Source: an uncultured Clostridia bacterium
Lineage (GTDB): Bacteria; Bacillota; Clostridia; Christensenellales; Borkfalkiaceae
Reading direction: 5' to 3'
Length of the DNA: 6,912 nt
NCBI GenBank assembly: GCA_947630775.1
Contig: CANRIY010000082.1
Coordinates: 1 to 6,912, forward strand
The notes beneath the pieces were generated by a model that searched no databases, was not told the origin of the DNA, and saw only the letters and a list, made by a program, of their open reading frames with translations. Shown here one piece after another: positions 1 through 5,543 of this stretch. Position 1 is the stretch's first letter; every line of letters starts with the position of its first letter. A program made the translations under genes and the position numbers.

Positions 1-237
1 TCCGAGCCCCGCAAGGGGCGAGTGAACCCCCTCGTAAGTACGGACGTTTGTGAGTCTATGAGATCCGCTCGGCTTTGCCTCGGGACGAGGACAGGAGCCC
101 TTGCTTCCCCTTGTAGGGGAAGTACCCGCGCAGCGGGGGATAGGGTTTTCGGAAAACGGCGTCAGGAAACCCCTCAGTCGCGCAAGGGCAGCGCGCCAGC
201 TCCCCTAAAAGGGGAGCCGAGAGGCCCTTCGTTCTAA
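1..237. repeat. Hairpin-rich non-coding block
   Basis: No credible gene is visible; the open frame at 22-237 is low-complexity and reads through the repeats. The stretch is a chain of short perfect inverted repeats: GCCCC/GGGGC around a GCAA loop (6-19), CTTCCCCT/AGGGGAAG around TGT (104-122), CCCGC/GCGGG around GCA (125-137), GTTTT/AAAAC around CGG (about 145-157), GCGC/GCGC (about 180-194) and GCTCCCCT/AGGGGAGC around AAA (199-217). Such chains are typical of dispersed palindromic repeats in intergenic DNA. The family is not identified and the left boundary lies outside the window. Confidence 0.6.
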
Positions 238-307
238 ATTACTGCGCGAAGCAAAACCACGCTTTTGCGGCAGCGCACCCAATTTGTCGAACCCCTTCGG
301 CTGAATG
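232..307 (+). repeat. 76-bp hairpin repeat, copy A
   Basis: This unit has conserved ends and a variable middle. It begins ttctaaattac (232-242) and ends caatttgtcgaaccccttcg plus a short tail (280-307). The same two ends recur at 580-655 with exactly the same 48-base offset. The middle folds as a hairpin: gcaaaa (251-256) pairs with ttttgc (263-268), with an outer tgcgc (243-247) pairing gcgca (273-277). The middle sequence is unrelated to that of copy B, but both are inverted repeats. Confidence 0.55.
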
Positions 308-314
308 CCGTCGC

Positions 315-391
315 GTCATTCTGAGCGTAGCGAAGAATCTCGAACAACGAAGTCCGAATTCGCCCCGCGAGATTCTTCGACTCCGCTTCGC
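315..391. repeat. Dispersed repeat pair, head to head
   Basis: The left arm gtcattctgagcgtagcga and following bases (315-342) is answered by an inverted relative at 367-391 that starts gcgagattcttcgac. Another inverted relative lies at 733-761. The motif reads as a dispersed intergenic palindromic repeat, and the frames that cross it translate into the arginine/serine-rich nonsense peptides often mis-annotated as proteins in Clostridia genomes. No gene is supported here. Confidence 0.55.
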
Positions 392-398
392 ATAAATT

Positions 399-534
399 GT
401 CATGTCGAGCGCAGTCGAGACATCTCTACCATATTTTACCGAGATTTCTCGACTCCGCTTCGCTCCGCTACTTCGCACTTCGTGCTCGTGCCGCCCTTGG
501 TGCACAATAGAAGTGCGGGCGGGGCGAAATGACA
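399..534. repeat. Second inverted dispersed-repeat module
   Basis: The arm tgtcatgtcgagcgcagtcg (399-418, continuing to 426) is followed by a partly complementary arm at 440-466 beginning cgagatttctcgactccg, and the module closes with gaaatgaca (526-534). This layout (tgtcat at one end, atgaca at the other) matches the neighbouring 315-391 pair with different internal bases, so it looks like a diverged member of the same repeat family. There is no coding signal. Confidence 0.5.
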
Positions 535-552
535 AAGCAGCGGCGCGTCCGC

Positions 553-582
553 GGGGCGAGCAAAGAAATGAACGAAACATTC
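553..582 (+). repeat. 30-bp direct repeat, copy 1
   Basis: A 30-base sequence starting ggggcgagcaaagaaatg recurs at 799-828 with a single mismatch (C at 577 versus T at 823). The two copies bracket about 216 bases that include hairpin repeat B and another dispersed repeat, so they may be the ends of a composite unit. Confidence 0.6.
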
Positions 583-655
583 TAAATTACTTGCCTTAGG
601 CGGAATTTACTTCCGCCGTGGGCGACTCAATTTGTCGAACCCCTTCGACTTAATG
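580..655 (+). repeat. 76-bp hairpin repeat, copy B
   Basis: This is the second copy of the unit at 232-307. It starts ttctaaattac (580-590) and ends with the shared sequence beginning caatttgtcgaacccc (628-655). Its centre is a perfect 7-bp hairpin, ggcggaa (599-605) and ttccgcc (611-617) around tttac. The centre differs in sequence from copy A although the end-to-end length is identical. Confidence 0.55.
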
Positions 656-732
656 TAATTGCAAAGCGATTTTCGGAATGACCCGATTGATGCACAGGGA
701 AGGTTCGCTCGTTCATTTCTTTTCGAAGCCCC

Positions 733-761
733 GCGAGATTCTTCGACAAGCTCAGAATGAC
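733..761 (-). repeat. Dispersed repeat, inverted copy
   Basis: The sequence starting gcgagattcttcgac and ending cagaatgac is the reverse-orientation relative of the arm at 315-342. It runs directly into a perfect hairpin, GACGCC/GGCGTC around TGC (759-773). It lies between the two 30-bp direct repeats. Confidence 0.55.
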
Positions 762-798
762 GCCTGCGGCGTCCGCGGGGCGCCTTGTGCGAAGCGAG

Positions 799-828
799 GG
801 GGCGAGCAAAGAAATGAACGAAATATTC
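799..828 (+). repeat. 30-bp direct repeat, copy 2
   Basis: This copy matches 553-582 with one mismatch and ends only ten bases from the stop codon of the cardiolipin synthase gene. Positions 808-821 are also perfectly complementary to 709-722 (tcgttcatttcttt), a 14-bp inverted pair that could fold in the 3' end of the operon transcript. No ordinary T-tailed terminator is visible downstream of the operon, so this structure may mark the transcript end. Confidence 0.55.
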
Positions 829-837
829 GAGCGAAAC

Positions 838-2415
838 TTAAAACAGTGGCGCAAAAATCTTCGCGATCTCGCACAGCCAGTGCCAGACGGGGCTCTTCTT
901 GGCGTCCTCTTCCGTCTGAAGTTTGGAAACCGAGAAAGTCTCCTCGAAATCCGCCTTGATCTCTTTGACCGCCTCCGTTTTATACAGAAACACGGCGTTC
1001 TCATAGTGATAGAGGAAGGAGCGGTAGTCGAGGTTGATCGTCCCGACGACGGCCGCCCTGTCATCCGAAAGGAAGGTCTTTGCATGGACGAACCCCGGCG
1101 TGAATTCATACACCTTCACGCCCCCCTTGATGAGCGCCATATAGTTGGAGCGGGTGAGCCCGAAGGCGAGCTTTTTATCGGGGATATGGGGCGTCACGAC
1201 CCTGACGTCCACCCCGCGGCTCGCCGCGGCGATGAGCGCCTGCAGCATGCGGTAATCGATGATAAGATAGGGCGTCATGATCCACACATACTCATGTGCG
1301 GCGTTCAGAATATTGAGGTAAACATCCTCGCCGAGGTGGCGGCGGAAGAAGGGAACGGGCCCGGTGCCGTAGGGCTGGACATAGCCGCAGTCCCCGAAGG
1401 CTTCCGTTTCGGGAATATACTTCAAAAAGTCGTCCACCTGCTTCTTTTGCAGCCCGAACTGCATCAAAAAGAGGGTCGTCAGCATCTTGACGCCCGGCCC
1501 CTCGAGGCGGATGGCGTTATCTTTCCAATAGCCGAACGGGTGCGTTTCATTGATGTATTCATCCGCGATATTGAGCCCGCCCGTATAGGCGACCCGCCCG
1601 TCGATGACGACGATCTTTCTGTGGTCGCGGTTGTTATGGACGGCCGTAACGACGGGCACAAAGGGGTTGAATTTCACGCAGCCGATCCCCTTTTTGCGCA
1701 GTTTTTTATAGTACCCGGCGCGCACTTTTCCCATGGAGCCGATGTCGTCGTACATGACGCGCACCTCGACCCCCTCCTTCACCTTCTGTTCGAGGACTTC
1801 GAGCACGGAATCCCAGAATTTTCCGCCCTCGATGATGAAGTATTCGATGAAGATGAACTTTTCGGCACGTTCCAGATCTTCGAGAAGGGCGGGCAGAAAG
1901 GCTTCCCCCGAAGGGAAATAGTGCGTTTTCGTCCCGCTGTAAAGCACGGAAGCGGGCTCCGAAGACGTGAGCGCTTCGCTCACCGCCGCCCAGTGCCCCA
2001 TCTTTTTCGACCGCTCTTCCTTGCCGACGCCGCTGAATTCGATACGGTCGATCTGCTGTTTCACTTCCCCGTAGCGCTTGCGCTCCCTGCGGCGCGGATA
2101 GTGGGAAGAGAAGAGGATATAGATAAAGACGCCGAACACGTTCAACACGGTGATGCAGAGGATCCACGGGATCTTGGTCTCGGGCACCATGTCGCGGTTC
2201 GCGGCGTGCAACACGGCAATAACGACGATCAGCCAGCTCAGAGCGGTGACGATGATCGTCACGAGCTGCCCCGCGTTCGGAAAGTATTCGGTGAGAATTG
2301 TCTCGCCGATGACGATCGCAAGGACGACGGCGGCAAAAAACGATGCCAGCATGAGGATGATGATCAGCGCAACGAGCGGAAAGCGGCTGAACAGCTTGTG
2401 GAAAAATTTTTTCAT
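838..2415 (-). CDS. cls: Cardiolipin synthase (phospholipase D family)
   Basis: The 525-residue product should join two phosphatidylglycerol molecules into cardiolipin plus glycerol at the cytoplasmic membrane. Three hydrophobic segments lie at about residues 12-36, 51-71 and 83-102; the last belongs to the PLDc_N type and is followed by a basic stretch. Two HKD catalytic motifs are intact: HRKIVVIDGRVAYTGGLN with His265, Lys267 and Asp272, and HAKTFLSDDRAAVVGTINLD with His444, Lys446 and Asp451. Length is normal for bacterial Cls (about 480-525). The start is placed at the internal ATG (2415) because it overlaps the upstream stop as ATGA and has an AGGAAG site about eight bases ahead; the frame stays open 14 codons further. 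It is the last gene of the trmL operon, and its stop abuts a repeat block. Family assignment is firm; substrate is inferred from the family. Confidence 0.93.
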   Translation of the reverse strand: MKKFFHKLFSRFPLVALIIILMLASFFAAVVLAIVIGETILTEYFPNAGQLVTIIVTALSWLIVVIAVLHAANRDMVPETKIPWILCITVLNVFGVFIYILFSSHYPRRRERKRYGEVKQQIDRIEFSGVGKEERSKKMGHWAAVSEALTSSEPASVLYSGTKTHYFPSGEAFLPALLEDLERAEKFIFIEYFIIEGGKFWDSVLEVLEQKVKEGVEVRVMYDDIGSMGKVRAGYYKKLRKKGIGCVKFNPFVPVVTAVHNNRDHRKIVVIDGRVAYTGGLNIADEYINETHPFGYWKDNAIRLEGPGVKMLTTLFLMQFGLQKKQVDDFLKYIPETEAFGDCGYVQPYGTGPVPFFRRHLGEDVYLNILNAAHEYVWIMTPYLIIDYRMLQALIAAASRGVDVRVVTPHIPDKKLAFGLTRSNYMALIKGGVKVYEFTPGFVHAKTFLSDDRAAVVGTINLDYRSFLYHYENAVFLYKTEAVKEIKADFEETFSVSKLQTEEDAKKSPVWHWLCEIAKIFAPLF

Positions 2416-3482
2416 GAAGTCACTTCCTGTATCTTTCGGTAAACGGTACAACCGCACGGGGCGGTAAAGGAATCATAGGAACCCGTGAGCAGAACGTCCG
2501 CCCGCGGCGTATGGAGGAGCTTGAGATCGAGCCCCGAAAAGGCGCGCCGCTCGATCTTTTCCGCATTCACGCCGCACAGGTCGATCTCTTCGAGGCTGTG
2601 ACAGGCGTAAAACGCCGTCTCGGTGACGGTCCCGCCGCGCACACGGAGCTTTTTTAAGGTATCGGGAACGAAATATCCCCCATCGAGGCAAAAGAGATAG
2701 GCGAGTTCGCCGACAGACTCCGTCCCGCCGTACGCATCGGAGCCAAGAAAGGGAAGGTCGAGCGAGCAAAGAGATCTGCAGGGCAAAAGCGCTCCCATGT
2801 CCGCAAATGCGTAGTTTTCCACATGCAATTGCGTCATATCCGGCTCCGCCGCAACGAGCCGCACGCCGCTGACCGTCTCGAGATAGAGCCCGCCTTCCCG
2901 CACAACATAGGGCGGATCTGCCGTGATCGTGACCGAAGTCCCCGTGAGAGCGGCGGGATCGAGTTCGGCGCGGCTGTACACATGAAGTAAGATCGCTCCC
3001 GTACAGCGGAGGGCGTCGGCGGGAAGTTTGCCGAGCAGCCGAAACTCCTTCGCGCTTCTGACGGAAGTGCGGGTGACGCGCACGCCCGTATATGCGTAAA
3101 ATTCATCGCCGTCGCAGTACAGCCGATCCCCGAACGCATGTAAAAGCGCAGCGCGCCCCAGCCGCCCGACATCGAAATCATGATAGATGAGCTCTGCCGT
3201 ATCCGCATGTTCCAGAATGCGTACCGCCTCGCGCATGGCGGAATTTGCGGACACCATGCCCGAGACCCCATTGCGCAAAAGCAAAATATCCCCTTCTTCG
3301 GAAACACCCGCAAGATACCTGCACGCCTCGCCGTAGTCAAGTTCTTCTTTGCTCCCGTCCTCAAAATAGCAGAGATACCGCTCGGACGGAACGTCGATCC
3401 GTTTGGGATAGGGCCAAAAGAGCAGTGCACAGTAGACCGCGCCGACGGCAACGGCAATGAGCGCCGTGACCCACTTTTTCAT
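2412..3482 (-). CDS. Membrane-anchored leucine-rich-repeat protein
   Basis: This 356-residue protein has a basic start (MKKW) and one hydrophobic segment at about residues 5-23, so it is probably anchored in the membrane with the rest outside the cell. No lipobox cysteine was recognised. The C-terminal third shows BspA-type (LRR_5) repeats: a stretch around 217-256, then VPDTLKKLRVRG, ETAFYACHSLEEIDL and ERRAFSGLDLKLL between about 272 and 325. The region between (about 30-215) is not recognised. The start is set at ATG 3480-3482 because it overlaps the trmL stop as ATGA; upstream in-frame ATGs at 3486-3488 and 3525-3527 lack a better ribosome site. No Shine-Dalgarno is visible, so translation is probably coupled to trmL. 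Its own stop overlaps the cls start. The function is unknown; LRR_5 proteins often mediate surface binding. Confidence 0.8.
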   Translation of the reverse strand: MKKWVTALIAVAVGAVYCALLFWPYPKRIDVPSERYLCYFEDGSKEELDYGEACRYLAGVSEEGDILLLRNGVSGMVSANSAMREAVRILEHADTAELIYHDFDVGRLGRAALLHAFGDRLYCDGDEFYAYTGVRVTRTSVRSAKEFRLLGKLPADALRCTGAILLHVYSRAELDPAALTGTSVTITADPPYVVREGGLYLETVSGVRLVAAEPDMTQLHVENYAFADMGALLPCRSLCSLDLPFLGSDAYGGTESVGELAYLFCLDGGYFVPDTLKKLRVRGGTVTETAFYACHSLEEIDLCGVNAEKIERRAFSGLDLKLLHTPRADVLLTGSYDSFTAPCGCTVYRKIQEVTS

Positions 3483-3973
3483 GTCCATTGCAGGCGGTGG
3501 AGTTCGCCCGCCGCCGAAAGTCCGCAAAACCCATTCTGCCGAAGCGCCTCATAGACGGCGATCGCCGCGGCGTTGGAGAGGTTCAGAGAGCGGCTCTCCC
3601 CGATCATGGGGATGCGGACACAGCTGTCGGCATGCGCGACGAGAAGCTCCTCTTCGAGCCCCCTCGTCTCCTTGCCGAACACGAGATAGTCGCCGTCGCG
3701 GTAAGAGACTTCCGTATAGGCGCGGCGGGCTTTGGTCGTAAAAAAGAAAAACCGTCCGTCGGGCGCGGCGGAAAAGAGCTCGCCGAGGTTTTCATGCACA
3801 TGAACTTTGACGAGGTCCCAGTAGTCCAGCCCCGCCCGTTTGAGATATTTATCCGAGATCTCGAAGCCGAGCGGCTTTATAAGATGCAATTCGCTCCCGG
3901 TCGCCGCACAGGTACGGGCGATATTGCCCGCGTTCTGCGGGATCTCGGGTTCTACCAAAACAATGTGAAACAT
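3479..3973 (-). CDS. trmL: tRNA (cytidine/uridine(34)-2'-O)-methyltransferase
   Basis: This 164-residue SPOUT-class enzyme methylates the 2'-OH of wobble nucleotide 34 in certain tRNA-Leu species using S-adenosylmethionine, acting in the cytoplasm as a dimer. The knot motifs are all present: EPEIPQNAGNIARTCA near the N-terminus, LVFGKETRGLEEEL (residues 97-110) and IPMIGESRSLNLSNAAAIAV (121-140). Length matches TrmL (about 155-165). The frame is open for 45 more codons upstream, but homology begins exactly at MFHIVLVEPE and AAGGGTGAT sits directly ahead of this ATG. It is the first gene of a three-gene operon; its stop overlaps the next start as ATGA. Nothing in the sequence ties its function to the two downstream membrane genes. 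Confidence 0.94.
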   Translation of the reverse strand: MFHIVLVEPEIPQNAGNIARTCAATGSELHLIKPLGFEISDKYLKRAGLDYWDLVKVHVHENLGELFSAAPDGRFFFFTTKARRAYTEVSYRDGDYLVFGKETRGLEEELLVAHADSCVRIPMIGESRSLNLSNAAAIAVYEALRQNGFCGLSAAGELHRLQWT

Positions 3974-4138
3974 ATCACCCTTATTGTACGACAAAAAACG
4001 CCGAAAAGCAAGTCTTTCAAGGGAAAAAGGCGGAAAGGCTTTCACAGAAAGCGCAAAATCCGCCCGAACCGAAATACAAAAACAGGCAACGACGCAAAAT
4101 CTGCGCATGGGTTTGCGGACATGGTATACGGATAAATC

Positions 4139-4153
4139 GTAAAATAATTTTAC
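4139..4153. promoter_or_regulatory. 15-bp palindrome upstream of the trmL operon
   Basis: gtaaaataattttac has perfect 7-bp arms around one base and lies about 166 bases before the trmL start, in the 278-base gap between trmL and the SHOCT-gene terminator. It could be an operator, but AT-rich palindromes arise by chance. No convincing promoter was found beside it. The rest of the gap (3974-4251) shows nothing further that can be supported. Confidence 0.25.
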
Positions 4154-4246
4154 AGTAAAAGAAATCCGACTCTGAAACTATCCAATGCTTTCCCTCAATA
4201 AAATATCTGCTCACCGATCGCCCCCCATCATCTTTTACGTGAAATT

Positions 4247-4286
4247 GCATAAAAACAGAGCGAATCAATTCGATTCGCTCTGTTTT
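4247..4286 (-). terminator. Intrinsic terminator of the SHOCT gene
   Basis: A perfect 15-bp stem, aaaacagagcgaatc (4252-4266) with gattcgctctgtttt (4272-4286), encloses a 5-base loop. On the minus strand it ends in TTTTTA, 52 bases after the stop at 4338. It is nearly identical to the terminator at 6243-6280. The stem also reads with four T's on the plus strand, but no plus-strand gene ends here. Confidence 0.85.
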
Positions 4287-4337
4287 GGCTTTGCTTCACC
4301 GAATGACCGCCCGATCGCCGATCGGCGCGGCGAAAAC

Positions 4338-5033
4338 TTACTTCCCTCCGTTCAACAGCTCGGATTTTTTCTTCTCGTATTCCTCTTCGCTGATCGCGCT
4401 CATATCGTAAAGCTCTTTATATTTCTTGATCTGCTCGGCGACGTCTCCGTTGCTCTGTCGGGCCTCTCGGTTTGATTTTTTGACTCCGAAAACCTCGGGA
4501 AGAAGTTTCATGCAGACAAAATATCCGGCCGTAAGCAATGCAACCACGATAAACAGCGCATAGGAGGCCGTTGTCCCCGCAAGTTCGCTTGAAGCCACCG
4601 CGGCGATCCCGTCTATCATATAGAGAAACGAAAACGCGGCGGAGACGATCATGACTGCAATCTGCACGCGCTGCGCTTTTTTTTGCTCAAATGTCGTAAT
4701 TGATAAGATCGTAAGCACCAAACATACGATCGTTGCGAGCAGCTGCAACCAAACAAAAGCCATGAGCGTAGCCGCCACCGACTCAAGGGCCTTGGGCATG
4801 GAACCGCCCAGAACGTTGAAGCCGAGCACCGTCCTTTCAAAAACACTTCCAAAAATTTCTTCTTTGAAAGCCCAGATGGGAAAAGAAAGCCCGATAAACA
4901 TGAACAGTACGGTGAACATTGCGATGCCAAACAGCACCCATTGCTTTGCCGTATGTTTGACGGGCGGCTTATTCGCCTGCGATGACGCTTCATTCTTCGG
5001 GAACTTTTCCTCTTCGGTATTCCTAATTTTCAT
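4338..5033 (-). CDS. Four-TM protein with C-terminal SHOCT domain
   Basis: The 231-residue product has a polar, probably cytoplasmic N-terminus, four hydrophobic segments (about 32-54, 90-112, 123-145 and 154-176) and a C-terminal SHOCT domain (about 197-229; note KYKELYDMSAISEEEYEKKK). SHOCT is a short helical module at the C-terminus of many bacterial membrane proteins and is thought to mediate oligomerisation or protein contacts; no enzymatic role is known. The start is supported by AAAGGAG seven bases upstream. The gene has a perfect-consensus promoter carrying an operator in its spacer (5068-5097) and ends in a strong terminator, so it is probably monocistronic and tightly repressed, most likely by the divergent HTH gene. 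The precise function is unknown. Confidence 0.85.
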   Translation of the reverse strand: MKIRNTEEEKFPKNEASSQANKPPVKHTAKQWVLFGIAMFTVLFMFIGLSFPIWAFKEEIFGSVFERTVLGFNVLGGSMPKALESVAATLMAFVWLQLLATIVCLVLTILSITTFEQKKAQRVQIAVMIVSAAFSFLYMIDGIAAVASSELAGTTASYALFIVVALLTAGYFVCMKLLPEVFGVKKSNREARQSNGDVAEQIKKYKELYDMSAISEEEYEKKKSELLNGGK

Positions 5034-5044
5034 ATCTTTCTCCT

Positions 5045-5075
5045 TTGGAACGATTTGTTCTGCCCATATTATAAT
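5045..5075 (+). promoter_or_regulatory. Possible HTH-gene promoter sharing a symmetric -10
   Basis: The octamer ATTATAAT (5068-5075) is its own reverse complement, so it gives TATAAT on both strands. On the plus strand TTGGAA (5045-5050) stands 19 bases before TATAAT (5070-5075), or 16 before TATTAT (5067-5072). This could start a transcript near 5082 that reads the HTH gene. The -35 is weak and spacing is not ideal. An alternative is TAAAAT at 5119-5124, which would make the HTH mRNA leaderless. Confidence 0.35.
5047..5061. promoter_or_regulatory. Operator O1, GAAC-N5-GTTC
   Basis: GGAACGATTTGTTCT has GAAC (5048-5051) and GTTC (5057-5060) half-sites, centre 5054. It lies around the predicted transcription start and early leader of the SHOCT gene. 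Its 15-base sequence is identical to O3. Confidence 0.75.
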
Positions 5076-5097
5076 GGAACAAACTGTTCCCTGTCAA
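5068..5097 (-). promoter_or_regulatory. Consensus promoter of the SHOCT gene
   Basis: On the minus strand TTGACA (5092-5097) and TATAAT (5068-5073) are separated by 18 bases. Both hexamers match the sigma-A consensus perfectly. The spacer is almost entirely operator O2. The predicted start near 5061 leaves a leader of about 28 bases ending in a good ribosome site. Confidence 0.88.
5076..5090. promoter_or_regulatory. Operator O2, inside the promoter spacer
   Basis: GGAACAAACTGTTCC has GAAC/GTTC half-sites extended to GGAAC/GTTCC, centre 5083. It lies between the -35 and -10 of the SHOCT promoter, so a bound protein would exclude RNA polymerase. Confidence 0.78.
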
Positions 5098-5104
5098 GCG
5101 TTTC

Positions 5105-5119
5105 GGAACGATTTGTTCT
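5105..5119. promoter_or_regulatory. Operator O3, ahead of the HTH gene
   Basis: GGAACGATTTGTTCT, identical to O1, has its centre at 5112 and ends 11 bases before the HTH start codon. Bound repressor here would block expression of the HTH gene, consistent with autoregulation. A weaker half-site-like sequence (GAACAAATTTG) lies inside the first codons (5133-5143). Confidence 0.75.
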
Positions 5120-5130
5120 AAAATATTTCT

Positions 5131-5337
5131 ATGAACAAATTTGATTCAAGACTGCGCGAACTTCGTATCGAGAAAAATATATCCAGAGCGGAGCTTGCGA
5201 AAAAACTTGGGGTTTCGCTTCGTTTGATTTCATATTGGGAAACGGGGAAACGCGAATGTTCGTTTGATATGTTGATGTTGCTTGCGGATATTTTTGATAC
5301 CACAACCGATTATCTGCTCGGGAGAAGCGAATACTGA
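5131..5337 (+). CDS. Minimal XRE/Cro-type HTH regulator
   Basis: This 68-residue protein is essentially one XRE-family DNA-binding domain with no sensor or oligomerisation domain. The helix-turn-helix is visible as SRAELAKKLGVS (18-29) followed by the recognition helix LRLISYWETGKR (30-41). A typical XRE tail, LADIFDTTTDYLLGRSEY, closes it. The start fits the family, yet there is no Shine-Dalgarno in the bases before it (ctaaaatatttct), so the mRNA may be leaderless or poorly translated. It is transcribed away from the SHOCT gene across three GAAC-N5-GTTC sites and is the obvious candidate to bind them and to control both itself and the SHOCT gene. That role is inferred from position and symmetry only. 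Lacking an inducer domain, derepression would need a partner protein or proteolysis. Confidence 0.88.
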   Translation: MNKFDSRLRELRIEKNISRAELAKKLGVSLRLISYWETGKRECSFDMLMLLADIFDTTTDYLLGRSEY

Positions 5338-5358
5338 TCTGATCCAAAAAACAATAGC

Positions 5359-5387
5359 AAAAAACGGCTTGACGTTTCGTCAAACCG
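5359..5387 (-). terminator. Minus-strand terminator between two plus-strand genes
   Basis: Stem CGGCTTGACG (5365-5374) and CGTCAAACCG (5378-5387), with one C/A mismatch and a TTT loop, is followed on the minus strand by six T's (complement of 5359-5364). In this direction it would stop transcription entering the HTH gene from the right. On the plus strand there is no T-run. Confidence 0.55.
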
Positions 5388-5417
5388 GATAAGTCAAAGG
5401 GCAAAGGGATATTTTCG

Positions 5418-5437
5418 CGTCGAAGCGACGATTTTTT
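5418..5437 (+). terminator. Possible terminator of the HTH gene
   Basis: CGTCG (5418-5422), loop AAG, CGACG (5426-5430) is followed by ATTTTTT on the plus strand, 81 bases after the HTH stop. The stem is only five pairs, so it is a weak candidate. Confidence 0.45.
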
Positions 5438-5478
5438 CCATTTTTTACAGGAGAAAAGGCAATTTTTATGGGGAAGTC

Positions 5479-5506
5479 TTGACAAGAACGAAAAACCCGT
5501 TAAAAT
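5479..5506 (+). promoter_or_regulatory. Promoter of the three-TM protein gene
   Basis: TTGACA (5479-5484) and TAAAAT (5501-5506) are separated by 16 bases. The predicted start near 5513 gives a leader of about 30 bases ending in GGAGGG (5534-5539), four bases before the ATG. No GAAC/GTTC operator is present, so this gene does not obviously belong to the HTH regulon. Confidence 0.75.
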
Positions 5507-5543
5507 ATAAAGAAAAAGACACGAAAAAGTTTCGGAGGGAAAT

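Noticed and set aside
239..580. 113-codon minus-strand and overlapping plus-strand frames in the repeat block
   Set aside because: The translations are repetitive Arg/Ser-rich peptides from dispersed repeats, with no ribosome site and frames open on both strands.
1..837. CRISPR array
   Set aside because: The repeats are irregularly spaced, of several kinds and in both orientations, with no uniform spacers and no cas genes.
627..1109. 160-codon minus-strand frame
   Set aside because: It overlaps the 3' end of cls in another frame and continues into repeats; composition is Arg/Ser-rich and there is no ribosome site.
757..2442. 561-codon plus-strand open frame
   Set aside because: It is the antisense shadow of cls; the minus strand carries both HKD motifs, and the plus frame reads as Asp/Arg/His-rich low-meaning sequence running out of the repeats.
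3983..4011. TTGCTT-N17-TACAAT as the trmL promoter (minus strand)
   Set aside because: The -35 is poor and the start would fall within a few bases of the ATG, cutting off the AAGGGTGAT ribosome site; a promoter further upstream is more likely but none is convincing.
3488..4135. 215-codon plus-strand open frame
   Set aside because: It is antisense to trmL, whose conserved SPOUT motifs are clear on the other strand.
5047..5119. LexA (SOS) boxes
   Set aside because: The Gram-positive LexA box has four bases between GAAC and GTTC; all three sites here have five, and an HTH gene sits directly beside them. A LexA role is not fully excluded.
5457..5483. Tiny leader frame with ATG at 5468 after an AGGAG-like site
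   Set aside because: It stops after four codons and the site is too far from the ATG.
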